Below, in pieces: positions 5,972 through 14,403 of a DNA stretch of 14,899 bases. The stretch lies in assembly GCA_020853455.1 (NCBI GenBank), contig JADYYV010000312.1, positions 1-14,899 of the forward strand, in the 5' to 3' direction. Position 1 is the first letter of the stretch; each line of letters starts with the position of its first letter. Made by a program: the position numbers and the translations under genes. The stretch comes from Alphaproteobacteria bacterium (GTDB lineage: Bacteria; Pseudomonadota; Alphaproteobacteria; Micavibrionales; UBA2020). Below the pieces are notes generated by a model. It was given only the letters and a program-made list of their open reading frames with translations. It did no database searches and had not been told where the DNA came from.

Positions 5972-8959
5972 TCAGAAACCTTTCCGCCATGCGGCCACGA
6001 TATCGCCAAGCGCGATGCTTGAACCATCAACCAGCAGTTTATCGTCGCCGGTCACCTGCCCGATCAGCGCGGCACCCGGCAGGAATTTGTCGAACGCCGC
6101 GCGCTGGTCCGGCGATACGCTGACGACGATACGGCCGGGCGCTTCGTTGAACAGCGCATCCGCGCCCTTCACGGTTAATGCCGCGCCCAGCCTGCCGCCC
6201 GTCATACATTCGGCGACCGATACCAGCAGGCCGCCTTCGGAGACGTCATGCGCGGATTTGATGCAGCCCGATTTCAATGCCGCATTGAACTGGCGGTAGA
6301 GCGCAAGGTTTTTCGCAAGATCGATCGCAGGGCCGTTATCATCCGCCACATCGAACCACGCCGCATATTCGGACGCCGCCAGGCCGCCGCCCGCAGCGCC
6401 CAGCACGTAGATATGATCGCCGGCGGCGCGGAAGGAACTGCCGACGGATGACCCCATCTGTACCTTCGCCATCGCGGTCACCATCAGCGTCGGCAGGCAG
6501 CTGATATTGATGTCCTGTCCGCGCCCGTCTTTGCCGCGGAAATCGTTTTTCATGCTGTCCTTGCCGCTGACGAGCGGCGCGCCATATGCCTTGCAGATGT
6601 CGTACAGGCCTTCGCAGGTGCGCACCAGCTGCCCCAGTTTATAGGAACCTTCGGGGTTTTTCGCGGAAACGACAGGATCGGGCCAGCAGAAATTGTCGAG
6701 CAGGCACAGCGTATCGGGATCGCCGCCCGCTGTTACCACGTTGCGCACCGCTTCATCGACCGCGAATTGCGCCATGCGGTACGGATCGACCGGAGACATG
6801 CGCGGCGACATGCCGCAGCCGACCGCAACCGCGTTATCGCTTGCGCCGCCATGCGGCTGCAGCCAGATCACGCCGGCATCGGACGGGCCGTCGGATTTAT
6901 TGCCGGTGAAGGGCTTTACATGCGTCGCCGCCTGAACCTCGTGGTCATAGGCGCGCACCCATTTTTCTTTGGATGTGATGTTGGGCGATGCCAGCAGGGT
7001 GAGCAGCGCGGTTTTCACATCTGGCGCTGGAACGCGTTTCGCCTTCAATTCCGTGGTCGCCGACCAATCGGGGCGCGGTTTCGGTGCTGTCCATTCCGCC
7101 TTCAGCTGCATTTGCGGCAGCGAGTTATGCAGGAAATCGAGGCTCAATGATCCGGTGAGCGTATCTTTGTAATAGACATCCAGACGCCCGCTATCGTTGA
7201 ACGCGCCGATATTCGTCGCCGCTACGCCGCGACGCGCTGCAAGCTCGATAAACGCTTTCACTTTCGCGGGGGGCACGGCGACCGTCATGCGTTCCTGGCT
7301 TTCGCTGACCATCAATTCCCACGGGCTGAGGCCGGGATATTTGACGGGGCACAGGCCAAGATCCAGCGTTGCGCCGCCCGACATCTGCGCCATTTCACCG
7401 ACGCTGGAGCTGAGGCCGCCCGCGCCGTTATCGGTAATAGCGGAAAACAGCCCGAGGTCGCGCGCTTCCAGCAAAAAATCCGCCATGCGTTTTTGAGTCA
7501 GCGGGTCGCCGATCTGCACCGCCGTTGCGGGCGCGTTTTCGTCCAGTTCCAGCGAGCTAAAAGTTGCGCCATGAATACCGTCCGCACCGATAGCGCCGCC
7601 GACCATCACGATACGGTCACCGCTGTCGAGTTTCTTTTCGGATGAATCGCGGCCATCTTGCAGTTTCGGGGGCAGCACGCCCACCGTGCCGACGAACACA
7701 AGCGGCTTGCCGGCATAATCGCGGTCGAAAAAGAACGCGCCGTTCACGGTCGGAATGCCGCTTTTGTTGCCGCCGTCCTCGACGCCCTTATGCACGCCTT
7801 CCAGTATGCGGCGGGGAGGTTTGGGGCCGACGGGCATAAATTGTTCTTCGCCCTTTTCCGGCATGTTGGGCGGGGCAAAGCAGAACACATCGGTATTCGC
7901 AATCGGCCGCGCGCCAAGGCCGCAGCCAAGAATGTCGCGGTTCACGCCAAGGATACCGGTAAGCGCGCCGCCGTAGGGATCGAGCGCGGAGGGGCTGTTA
8001 TGCGTTTCCACCTTGATGCAGAGATCGATTTTTTCATCGAAACGCACGATGCCGGCATTGTCGCTGAACACGGAAATCAGCCAGTCGATGCCGCGTTCCT
8101 TCTCAATCTCCTTGGTGGCGCGCTTGATATAGGTTTTATAAAGGCTGTCGATGGTTTTTGTTTTGCCATCCGCGCCGGTGAAATCGATCTTGGCGGCGAA
8201 AATTTTGTGCTTGCAATGCTCGCTCCAGGTCTGGGCAAAAACTTCCAGTTCAACATCGGTCGGCGATTGCGGCAGACCCTGTTTTTTGCGGAGCGCCTGC
8301 ACATCGGCATCGCGGTAATGGTCGCGGATATGGTGCAGTTCCTGCATCGTCATGGCGAGCGTGCGGTCGCGGCTCAGCTGCTCCAATTCCTTGTCGTGCA
8401 GTTCCAGCGATACCTGCTCAACCTTGGGCGCATGGGTCAGCGCGGTTTTGGGCAGTTTCACATCGGTGAACCGCGGCAGTTTCGCGAATTCGTCATAGGT
8501 CCAGATATCGATTTTCTGGATCAGCTCGTTCGCCAGCAATTCGCGGCCGACTTTTTTCGCGCCCGCAGCATCCAGCGCGCCGAACATGAAATAAAGGCTG
8601 CCGCTGGCGACCACCGCCTGCAATCCGGTCAGCGCCAATGCTTCTTCCGCCGATCGCGCGGGGTTGTCGGTGACACCCGGGCGGTAAGTGACTTCGGCGA
8701 CGAAGGCGGGGTTTTGCGGGAAGCTATAGGTCGCGCCGTCCATTTGCGCAAGGTACAGCACGGGATCCGCAAAAACTTTTGCAACATTTGCGGCAAGATC
8801 GTTGGCGGGCGATTGCGGCGCGATTTTATAGACTTTCACTTCCTGAAGCGCCGCCAGCGGTACGCCGAAATATTCGCGCGCCTGACCCGCCCATTTTTCA
8901 AGACGGCGGTCGGGAATTTGCGAGGTGACTTCGACGCGAACAGCGCTTGCCATGACCAT
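5972..8959 (-). CDS. purL: FGAM synthase, PurSL-type synthetase subunit without glutaminase domain
   Basis: ATP-dependent FGAR amidotransferase synthetase, step 4 of purine synthesis. At 995 residues it is longer than small PurL (about 740) and shorter than the single-chain enzyme (about 1295). The first 160 residues contain two PurS-like segments, VRVEVTSQIPDRRLEKW (from 7) and AEVTYRPGVTDNPA (from 88, ending near IQKIDIWTYDEF). TWSEHCKHKIF (244-254), VETHNSPSA with H320 and DNGAGGLSSSVGEMAQMSGG show two PurM-like ATP-binding halves. The chain ends without the Cys-His-Glu glutaminase, which the adjacent purQ supplies. The start ATG at 8957-8959 has AAGAAGG upstream and lies one base past the purN stop. 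An ATG at 9020-9022 would add 21 unconserved residues inside purN and is rejected; ATG 8951-8953 is also possible. Confidence 0.95.
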   Translation of the reverse strand: MVMASAVRVEVTSQIPDRRLEKWAGQAREYFGVPLAALQEVKVYKIAPQSPANDLAANVAKVFADPVLYLAQMDGATYSFPQNPAFVAEVTYRPGVTDNPARSAEEALALTGLQAVVASGSLYFMFGALDAAGAKKVGRELLANELIQKIDIWTYDEFAKLPRFTDVKLPKTALTHAPKVEQVSLELHDKELEQLSRDRTLAMTMQELHHIRDHYRDADVQALRKKQGLPQSPTDVELEVFAQTWSEHCKHKIFAAKIDFTGADGKTKTIDSLYKTYIKRATKEIEKERGIDWLISVFSDNAGIVRFDEKIDLCIKVETHNSPSALDPYGGALTGILGVNRDILGCGLGARPIANTDVFCFAPPNMPEKGEEQFMPVGPKPPRRILEGVHKGVEDGGNKSGIPTVNGAFFFDRDYAGKPLVFVGTVGVLPPKLQDGRDSSEKKLDSGDRIVMVGGAIGADGIHGATFSSLELDENAPATAVQIGDPLTQKRMADFLLEARDLGLFSAITDNGAGGLSSSVGEMAQMSGGATLDLGLCPVKYPGLSPWELMVSESQERMTVAVPPAKVKAFIELAARRGVAATNIGAFNDSGRLDVYYKDTLTGSLSLDFLHNSLPQMQLKAEWTAPKPRPDWSATTELKAKRVPAPDVKTALLTLLASPNITSKEKWVRAYDHEVQAATHVKPFTGNKSDGPSDAGVIWLQPHGGASDNAVAVGCGMSPRMSPVDPYRMAQFAVDEAVRNVVTAGGDPDTLCLLDNFCWPDPVVSAKNPEGSYKLGQLVRTCEGLYDICKAYGAPLVSGKDSMKNDFRGKDGRGQDINISCLPTLMVTAMAKVQMGSSVGSSFRAAGDHIYVLGAAGGGLAASEYAAWFDVADDNGPAIDLAKNLALYRQFNAALKSGCIKSAHDVSEGGLLVSVAECMTGGRLGAALTVKGADALFNEAPGRIVVSVSPDQRAAFDKFLPGAALIGQVTGDDKLLVDGSSIALGDIVAAWRKGF

Positions 8960-8960
8960 G

Positions 8961-9641
8961 TTACGATGCCTTCTTTTTGCCAAGACAGACGATGCGGCGG
9001 TCGGTGCCGCGGATATTTTCAACGGACCAGCTGCCCGCGATCAGGTGGCGCAGGAATTCGGCGTAAATATCGTATTCCAGCTGCATGCCGCGCGCGCGGA
9101 ACGCATCAAACTCCTCGTTCTCGTCACGCTCGAAGGTGCGCTGCAGGATGATCGGCCCGCCATCGACGGTTTCATCGACGAAATGCAGCGTCACACCCGC
9201 CACCTTCACACCCGCGTTATAGGCCTGCAGGTAGCTGTCCATGCCGGGGAACGCGGGCAGCAGCGAGGGGTGGATATTGACGACGCGATTCACGCCCAGT
9301 TTTTCATCGTAAAACTTACGCAGGAAATCGGGGCTGAGGATGCGCATGTATCCGGCAAGGAAAATCCATTCCACGCCGTTCAGCGCCAGCGTATCGAGGA
9401 TCGCTTTTTCGTGTTCTTCCTTCGAAGCGCCTTTTTGCCTGGCGACGACTTCGCAGGGGGTGCCGAATTTTTTGGCGCGGTCGATGACGCCGGCATAGGG
9501 CTGGTCGGTCAGCACCAGCAACGCGTCGATGCCGGTCATTTCCTTGCAATGGCGCAGGATGTTTTCGGCGTTCGTGCCATTGCCGGAGGCGAAGACGGCG
9601 GCACGGATGGCGGGATTATTTGACGCGGGCTTATTTGCCAA
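8961..9641 (-). CDS. purN: Phosphoribosylglycinamide formyltransferase (GAR transformylase), TTG start
   Basis: Transfers the formyl group of 10-formyl-tetrahydrofolate to GAR, step 3. With the chosen TTG start (9639-9641) the protein has 226 residues (E. coli 212). The start of the fold, IRAAVFASGNGTNAENIL (from residue 12), corresponds to the usual N-terminus. Catalytic residues are visible: N122 and H124 in NIHPSLLPAFPG, and D160 in HFVDETVDGGPI. The frame stays open further into purD up to 9710, but that upstream part is low-complexity and unconserved. The TTG has a perfect GGAGG 7 bases before it, so it is preferred. The gene overlaps the end of purD by 11 bp and is followed after one base by purL. 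Confidence 0.94.
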   Translation of the reverse strand: MANKPASNNPAIRAAVFASGNGTNAENILRHCKEMTGIDALLVLTDQPYAGVIDRAKKFGTPCEVVARQKGASKEEHEKAILDTLALNGVEWIFLAGYMRILSPDFLRKFYDEKLGVNRVVNIHPSLLPAFPGMDSYLQAYNAGVKVAGVTLHFVDETVDGGPIILQRTFERDENEEFDAFRARGMQLEYDIYAEFLRHLIAGSWSVENIRGTDRRIVCLGKKKAS

Positions 9642-10932
9642 TGTCTTTCCTCCAATGCGCGCCGTTGAACTTGATGCTGTCGATCGCGCGGTAGGCACTG
9701 GCGCGGGCATCGTCGATATTCGCGCCCAGTGCCGTCACGCCCAGCACGCGCCCGCCTTCATTCGTCCAGCCGCCGTCTTTTTTCTTCGCGCCCATGACGA
9801 ACAGCAGGTTGTCGTTCGAGCCGTCCAGCAGTTTTTCCGGCAGGTCAATTTTCTGGCCGAGCTTCATCGTGCCCGCGAAAGTTTCCGGGTAGCCTTCGGA
9901 CGCCATCACCACATGCACGGCGGCGGAAGCGCGCAGCGTGACCTTGTCTGCTCCCAATTTCCCTTGCGCGGCCTTCAGGAACAGCGGCGCGATATCGTTT
10001 TCGATGAGCGGCATCAGGATCTGCGTTTCGGGGTCGCCGAAGCGGGTGTTGAATTCGATCACATTCACCTGTTCGCCGTCGATCATCAGCCCCGCGAACA
10101 GGATGCCGCGAAACGGCGTGCCGCGTTTTTTCATGCCGTCGATGACGCGGCGGAAAACGCAGTCGTTCACGAACTGGCGGGCGGCGTCCGACGGCCAGCC
10201 CTTGGGCGCATAGCCGCCCATGCCGCCGGTATTGGGGCCCTGATCGTGGTCGCGCACGCGTTTATAATCGCAAACGAAGCCAAGCGTGGTGAATGTTTCC
10301 CCATCGCACAGGGCAAAGGCGGAGACTTCCTTGCCGGACAGTTTTTGTTCCAGCAGGATGCGGCTGCTTTTGACCGTGCAGGCGGGATTGACCATGAAAT
10401 CAAAAAGCGTCTGCACGGCTTCGGCGCGGTCATGCGTGACAACGACGCCCTTGCCGGCCGACAAGCCGTCGGCCTTGATGACGATGCCAGCGCCTTCGAT
10501 ATCCCAATCCTTCAGCGCCGCAAGCGCCGCTGCGTGGTCGTCGCAGACCTTGAACGATGCGGTCGGGATGCCGAATTTCGACATGAATTCCTTGGCGAAG
10601 ATTTTGGAGCTTTCCAGCTTTGCGCCGTCCTTGGTCGGGCCCATGACAGGAATATTTGCCGCGTTCAGCGCATCGGCGACGCCGGCCTCCAGCGGTTTTT
10701 CGGGGCCGATGACGACAAGGCCGATGCCCAGGTTTTTAACGACCGCCATGACGGTCGCTACATCCGCCGGATTGCCGGCAAGACATGTGACCTTGGCGAG
10801 CGTCGCCATGCCGTCATTGCCCGGCATGGCGTGAATGGCATCGACAGCGGGTGATTGGGCGAGTTTCCAGGCGAGCGCATGTTCGCGCCCGCCGCCCCCC
10901 AGCAACAGAACCTGTTTCAGGCTGTCGCTCAC
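9631..10932 (-). CDS. purD: Phosphoribosylamine-glycine ligase (GAR synthetase)
   Basis: ATP-grasp enzyme joining phosphoribosylamine and glycine to GAR, step 2. The 433 residues match E. coli (429). VLLLGGGGREHALAWKL (8-24) is the N-terminal domain signature. VIKADGLSAGKGVVV (151-165) is the ATP-grasp loop. NTGGMGGYAP (234-243) and the later EFNTRFGDPE motif are PurD-specific. The start codon is GTG (10930-10932), overlapping the purC stop by 4 bases (GTGA), with AAGGAAG just upstream. The 3' end contains the purN ribosome site and start. Translation is thus probably coupled on both sides. Confidence 0.97.
   Translation of the reverse strand: MSDSLKQVLLLGGGGREHALAWKLAQSPAVDAIHAMPGNDGMATLAKVTCLAGNPADVATVMAVVKNLGIGLVVIGPEKPLEAGVADALNAANIPVMGPTKDGAKLESSKIFAKEFMSKFGIPTASFKVCDDHAAALAALKDWDIEGAGIVIKADGLSAGKGVVVTHDRAEAVQTLFDFMVNPACTVKSSRILLEQKLSGKEVSAFALCDGETFTTLGFVCDYKRVRDHDQGPNTGGMGGYAPKGWPSDAARQFVNDCVFRRVIDGMKKRGTPFRGILFAGLMIDGEQVNVIEFNTRFGDPETQILMPLIENDIAPLFLKAAQGKLGADKVTLRASAAVHVVMASEGYPETFAGTMKLGQKIDLPEKLLDGSNDNLLFVMGAKKKDGGWTNEGGRVLGVTALGANIDDARASAYRAIDSIKFNGAHWRKDIGK
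9649..9653 (-). promoter_or_regulatory. Shine-Dalgarno GGAGG that decides the purN TTG start
   Basis: On the minus strand GGAGG is followed by the 7-base spacer AAAGACA and then TTG. The site lies within the last codons of purD. No ATG or GTG in the purN frame is equally well placed, so this ribosome site fixes the non-ATG start. Confidence 0.8.
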
Positions 10933-12104
10933 GCCACTTCCTTTTTCGGCAGGATCTGCTTTACGACTTCGTCAAGGCTCCAGGCATCGGCAAAAACGGG
11001 CTTGCCATGAAACTGGTTCGACAGCGCGGAAGCGAGGCCTTTATAGATCATCTCCACGCGCGTTTTCACGACGGGCGACAGCAAGGGCGGGGAGACGCCG
11101 AGTTCATCGGTGCAGATTTTCTTCCAGTCTTTTTCGCCGCGCTCCTTGGCCAGTTTCTTGCCCTGTTCCAGACCCGCATACCATGCGGTGGGGCGGTAGA
11201 AGCCGCGCAGGGCCTCCTTGGACAAATGCTGGCCGTCCTTGATCAGGCGCAATTCATCGGGGCCGATGGAATCGACCAGCATGAAATCGCGCGCACCGGT
11301 AGCGTTTTTACCGCCAAAGCCGAATTCCAGCTTGCCGTCCCACAGCTCCACGCCGATTTCGGCAAAGCAGTCTTTCAGGCGGATGGAAATCAGGCGCGCG
11401 AGTGCGCCGAGACTGCGGAATTCCTCGTCCGACAATCCGGCGATACGCTGCGCTTCTTCATAGGGCAGGTAACGGTCGGAGGTTTCGAGCTTGGTCGAAT
11501 ATTCGACGACGGGAACGGCAAAGCTGTCACCCGTTTTGGGCGGCGCGGAGAGGCCGAGCGATTTGCAATAGGCGGCATCTCCCGTGCGCTGCAGCAGCGA
11601 GCTGCCTTCGGGCACGCCAAAACGGAAGATGACTTCGAGCGGCACAAGCGCGTTTTCGGGCTTGGTTTCATAGGCGGTGTAATCCCAGACCAGCTTGCCA
11701 TCGACGACGCTGCTGCCCGGTTCATGCACGGCGACGGGAGTGACGGACAGGCAGCGCGTGGGCGAAATGAATTCGCGCTGCAGCGGGATCTGTTTCGCAT
11801 CGTGATCGACAAGGCCCAGCGAGTGGTGCTTCAACCCGGTTTTGCGCAAGCTAAGGAGCTGCGGATCGTTCTCCATCCCCTCCGGCGCTTTCCAGTCGAG
11901 CCAGGTGGCGGGGCGGCCGAGATAATCGAAGAAGAACCAGCCCATGAATGCCAGCGACGCGCCCTTGTCGGTCAGCAGGTCGGGCATCTGCCCCCAGTCG
12001 AAAATCGAATAGCGGTCGGAGAATTCGAAGATATAAGGCGCTTTACCCTTTTCGCCCCGCACGTTTTTGACGGAGCCTTCATAGATCATTGCAGGTAGCG
12101 TCAT
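10929..12104 (-). CDS. purC: SAICAR synthetase, unusually long form
   Basis: Ligates aspartate to CAIR with ATP to give SAICAR, step 7. Family features are clear but divergent. YEGSVKNV (8-15), FEFSDRYSIFDWGQMPD (26-42) with DKG (46-48), the VPLEVIFRFGVPEGS segment (154-168), TKLETSDRYLPYEEA (204-218) and LWDGKLEFGFGG (254-265) align with the order of motifs in PurC. The length of 391 residues is far above E. coli (237) and above yeast Ade1 (306). The surplus is spread over an insertion at about 70-150 and a longer C-terminal part after about 290. The start ATG overlaps the purE stop (ATGA, 12101-12104) and has GGGAG upstream. The order purE-purC fits. Assignment is firm from motifs and context; the origin of the extra segments is unknown. 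Confidence 0.9.
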   Translation of the reverse strand: MTLPAMIYEGSVKNVRGEKGKAPYIFEFSDRYSIFDWGQMPDLLTDKGASLAFMGWFFFDYLGRPATWLDWKAPEGMENDPQLLSLRKTGLKHHSLGLVDHDAKQIPLQREFISPTRCLSVTPVAVHEPGSSVVDGKLVWDYTAYETKPENALVPLEVIFRFGVPEGSSLLQRTGDAAYCKSLGLSAPPKTGDSFAVPVVEYSTKLETSDRYLPYEEAQRIAGLSDEEFRSLGALARLISIRLKDCFAEIGVELWDGKLEFGFGGKNATGARDFMLVDSIGPDELRLIKDGQHLSKEALRGFYRPTAWYAGLEQGKKLAKERGEKDWKKICTDELGVSPPLLSPVVKTRVEMIYKGLASALSNQFHGKPVFADAWSLDEVVKQILPKKEVA

Positions 12105-12841
12105 GCTGCTCTCCCTTGTGCCTGTTTTGCGGTTGAGGAAAGGCGCAGCGCGGCATGGACCGCATTGCGCGTGTTATTGGCGCCGACCCACAAGCCGCCC
12201 TTGTTGCTCCAGTTCAGCAACTGGACGTAAGTTTCTGGGTTTGCGACATCGGATTTGGCGACGACCGGCACGTGCAGGCAGTAATCATCGGGCTGGATAT
12301 CGTTATCGCCCATGACGAGCCGCACGTTGAACGCATCGCTTGCCGCAGATGCGCCATGCGACACTTCCGCGCCTTTTTCTTTCGCCGCCACGCGGGCCTT
12401 TTCGATATCGGCCAGAATGTCGGGCGTTTCGGTGCGGGTGACAAAGTGGATTTTGGAAGGCGTCGCGGCGGTTTTGTATTTTTTCAGGAATGCGACGATC
12501 GCATCGGGTTTTTGCGGGCCTGCCGTCATGACCGGCACACCGGGCGGCATTTGCGCGATGGAGGCGAAGCTGTCGAGGCCGCCGAATTGCGACGGCACGG
12601 CCACGCCGAACACCGGGATTTTCACCATGGCGGCAACCACGCCCGGCAATGCGGCGGCAAGGCCCGCGCCCGCAATCACGGCATCGCCCTGCCATGTGTT
12701 CATTTTATGCTGCAGTTTTTCAAGATCGCGATGGGCGGAGATGACTTCGTATTCGGTATCAAAATGCGGTTTCAGCGCGTCGACCAGCGGCAGGGATATG
12801 TTTTCATCGGATTTACTGCCAAAGACTACAAAAACTTTCAT
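12101..12841 (-). CDS. purE: PurE-type AIR/N5-CAIR carboxylase or mutase with about 85 extra residues
   Basis: PurE enzymes form CAIR, step 6: class I isomerises N5-CAIR made by PurK, class II carboxylates AIR directly. Motifs GSKSDENI (8-15), SAHRD with H37, AGAGLAAALPGVVAA (57-71) and GLDSFASIAQMPPGVPVMT (88-106) identify the fold. Two oddities stand out. The class I HLPG motif reads ALPG, so that histidine is missing. The protein has 246 residues against about 160-170. The extra part (about 127-220) includes RTETPDILADIEKA and GDNDIQPDDYCLHVP, which I do not recognise. The end, NTRNAVHAALRL (223-234), resembles the class I C-terminal NAALLAAQIL, so the surplus may be an insertion rather than a tail. 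No purK is present. The start ATG has AGAGGGG before it, 25 bp after purF. Class is uncertain. Confidence 0.85.
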   Translation of the reverse strand: MKVFVVFGSKSDENISLPLVDALKPHFDTEYEVISAHRDLEKLQHKMNTWQGDAVIAGAGLAAALPGVVAAMVKIPVFGVAVPSQFGGLDSFASIAQMPPGVPVMTAGPQKPDAIVAFLKKYKTAATPSKIHFVTRTETPDILADIEKARVAAKEKGAEVSHGASAASDAFNVRLVMGDNDIQPDDYCLHVPVVAKSDVANPETYVQLLNWSNKGGLWVGANNTRNAVHAALRLSSTAKQAQGRAA

Positions 12842-12866
12842 GTTTTTCCCCTCTGTTAAATAAAAA

Positions 12867-14360
12867 CTATCCCGCCGCGCGTGCCTTCTTGCGCTCGCGC
12901 GCGTAATTTTCCGCTTCCGTCACCACGGTCGGGTATTTTTTGTTCACGCAGGCCATGCACAGCTTGGTCGTGCCGATCGCCTGCCGCAAATCTTCCTCGT
13001 CCAGATAGATGATTTTTTTGACGCCGATCATTTCGGCCATTTCCTCGACCGTTTTGTTATGCGCCATCAGGTCTTTTGAATCGGGGACATCGACGCCGTA
13101 GAAGCAGGGATAGCGGATTGGCGGGCAGGTGATGCCCAGCGTGATTTCCTTCGCGCCGTGTTTTTTGAGCAGAGAGATCAGGCGGATGGAGGTGGTGCCG
13201 CGCACGATGCTGTCGTCGATCAGGAAGATATTCTTGCCCGCGATCTCGCTGACGATGGGGCTGAGTTTCAGCTCGACCGCATGTTCGCGCTTGTCCTGAT
13301 TGCTGAGGATAAAGCTGCGGGCGACGTAGCGGTTTTTAATAAGCCCTTCGCGGTAGGGCAGTTTCAGCGCATCGGCCACGGAAATGGCGGCAGTGCGGCT
13401 GGTATCGGGCACCGGCATCACCACATCGGGGGCGATTTCGCCCGCCTGCATCGCGGCGGTTGCCTTGTGCCCCAGTTGCACGCCCAGTTTCAGGCGCGCG
13501 CCATAGACAGTCTGGTGGTCGATGGCGCTTTCCGCGCCCGAGAAATAGACCCACTCGAACATGCAATGCGCGCGCTCGGGCTCTTTCTTCACAATCGCGC
13601 TCTGGAAGTTGCTGTCCATGTCGATGAAGAACACTTCGCCGGGTTCGATATCGCGCAGGTAATTATAGCCCAGATAAGTCATGGCGACGGTTTCGGACGC
13701 CACGCACCAATGCTTCTCGCCGTCGATTTCCTTCAAGCCCAGCACCATCGGGCGGATGCCCTTGGGGTCGCGGAAACCGACCATGCCCTGCCCCGCAATC
13801 AGGCCGAGGACGGCATAGCCGCCGTTGACGGTTTCAAACATCTTGCCGGCGGCCTGTTTGATATTGTCGAAGGTGAAGGTTTTTTCGGTCGGCAGCGCGT
13901 CGCCGTTCATCAGAAAATGGCCGAAATAATGGATCAGCGCCTCCAGATCGTTGCCGGTCAGCAGCTGGTGGCGAAACTTCTCCGACAATTCGGCCTTCAA
14001 TTGATAGTAATTGAGCGCATTGCCGTTATGGACCATGCCAAGGCCGAAGGGGATCCCCTCCACCATCGGCTGGATATCGCGCTTGCCGTCGCCGCCGGCC
14101 GTCGCGTAGCGCGTATGGCCTATCGCCATGAAGCCGTTCAGGTTTTCGATTTTCTTCTGGTCAAACACCTGGGCCACGAGGCCGAGGTCTTTTTCCATAG
14201 CGAACATTTTGGTGAAGGTGTCATAAGTGAGGATGCCCGCCGCATCCTGCCCCCGGTGCTGGAGCGCGAGCAGGCCGCGATAAGCCTCGTACGCCGCAGC
14301 AGAGGACACTCCTCGACTCTCAGTTTTATGAGGGCCGATGATGCCGATAATTCCACACAT
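12867..14360 (-). CDS. purF: Amidophosphoribosyltransferase (PRPP amidotransferase)
   Basis: First committed step: PRPP plus glutamine to phosphoribosylamine. The 497 residues include an N-terminal Ntn glutaminase domain (about 1-250), starting MCGIIGIIG with Cys2 as nucleophile after Met removal, so there is no propeptide. The C-terminal transferase domain has the PRPP loop FLIDDSIVRGTTS (379-391). C266, C419 (in YPCFYGVD), C468 and C471 (in LCMACVNKKYP) match the positions of the [4Fe-4S] ligands of the Bacillus-type enzyme, so a structural cluster is likely. The start ATG has AGGTGA about 8 bases upstream. It is the first gene of the pur operon; the candidate promoter and operator lie in the 195 bp before it. 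Activity is usually feedback-inhibited by purine nucleotides (family knowledge). Confidence 0.97.
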   Translation of the reverse strand: MCGIIGIIGPHKTESRGVSSAAAYEAYRGLLALQHRGQDAAGILTYDTFTKMFAMEKDLGLVAQVFDQKKIENLNGFMAIGHTRYATAGGDGKRDIQPMVEGIPFGLGMVHNGNALNYYQLKAELSEKFRHQLLTGNDLEALIHYFGHFLMNGDALPTEKTFTFDNIKQAAGKMFETVNGGYAVLGLIAGQGMVGFRDPKGIRPMVLGLKEIDGEKHWCVASETVAMTYLGYNYLRDIEPGEVFFIDMDSNFQSAIVKKEPERAHCMFEWVYFSGAESAIDHQTVYGARLKLGVQLGHKATAAMQAGEIAPDVVMPVPDTSRTAAISVADALKLPYREGLIKNRYVARSFILSNQDKREHAVELKLSPIVSEIAGKNIFLIDDSIVRGTTSIRLISLLKKHGAKEITLGITCPPIRYPCFYGVDVPDSKDLMAHNKTVEEMAEMIGVKKIIYLDEEDLRQAIGTTKLCMACVNKKYPTVVTEAENYARERKKARAAG

Positions 14361-14403
14361 TTACTGATTCACCTGTTGTTCAGGGAAGAGGATTTGAGCC
14401 GCC

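Noticed and set aside
7658..9151. 497-codon open frame on the plus strand antisense to purL
   Set aside because: It mirrors purL, whose motifs are clear. Such long antisense frames arise from GC-rich codon use; the translation is His/Arg/Gln-rich without recognisable motifs.
9529..10854. 441-codon plus-strand frame opposite purD
   Set aside because: Antisense shadow of a secure ATP-grasp gene, with no good ribosome site and no family motif.
10851..12098. 415-codon plus-strand frame opposite purC
   Set aside because: Antisense shadow. Because purC is divergent I considered it, but the minus-strand protein has PurC motifs in the right order and coupled start and stop overlaps.
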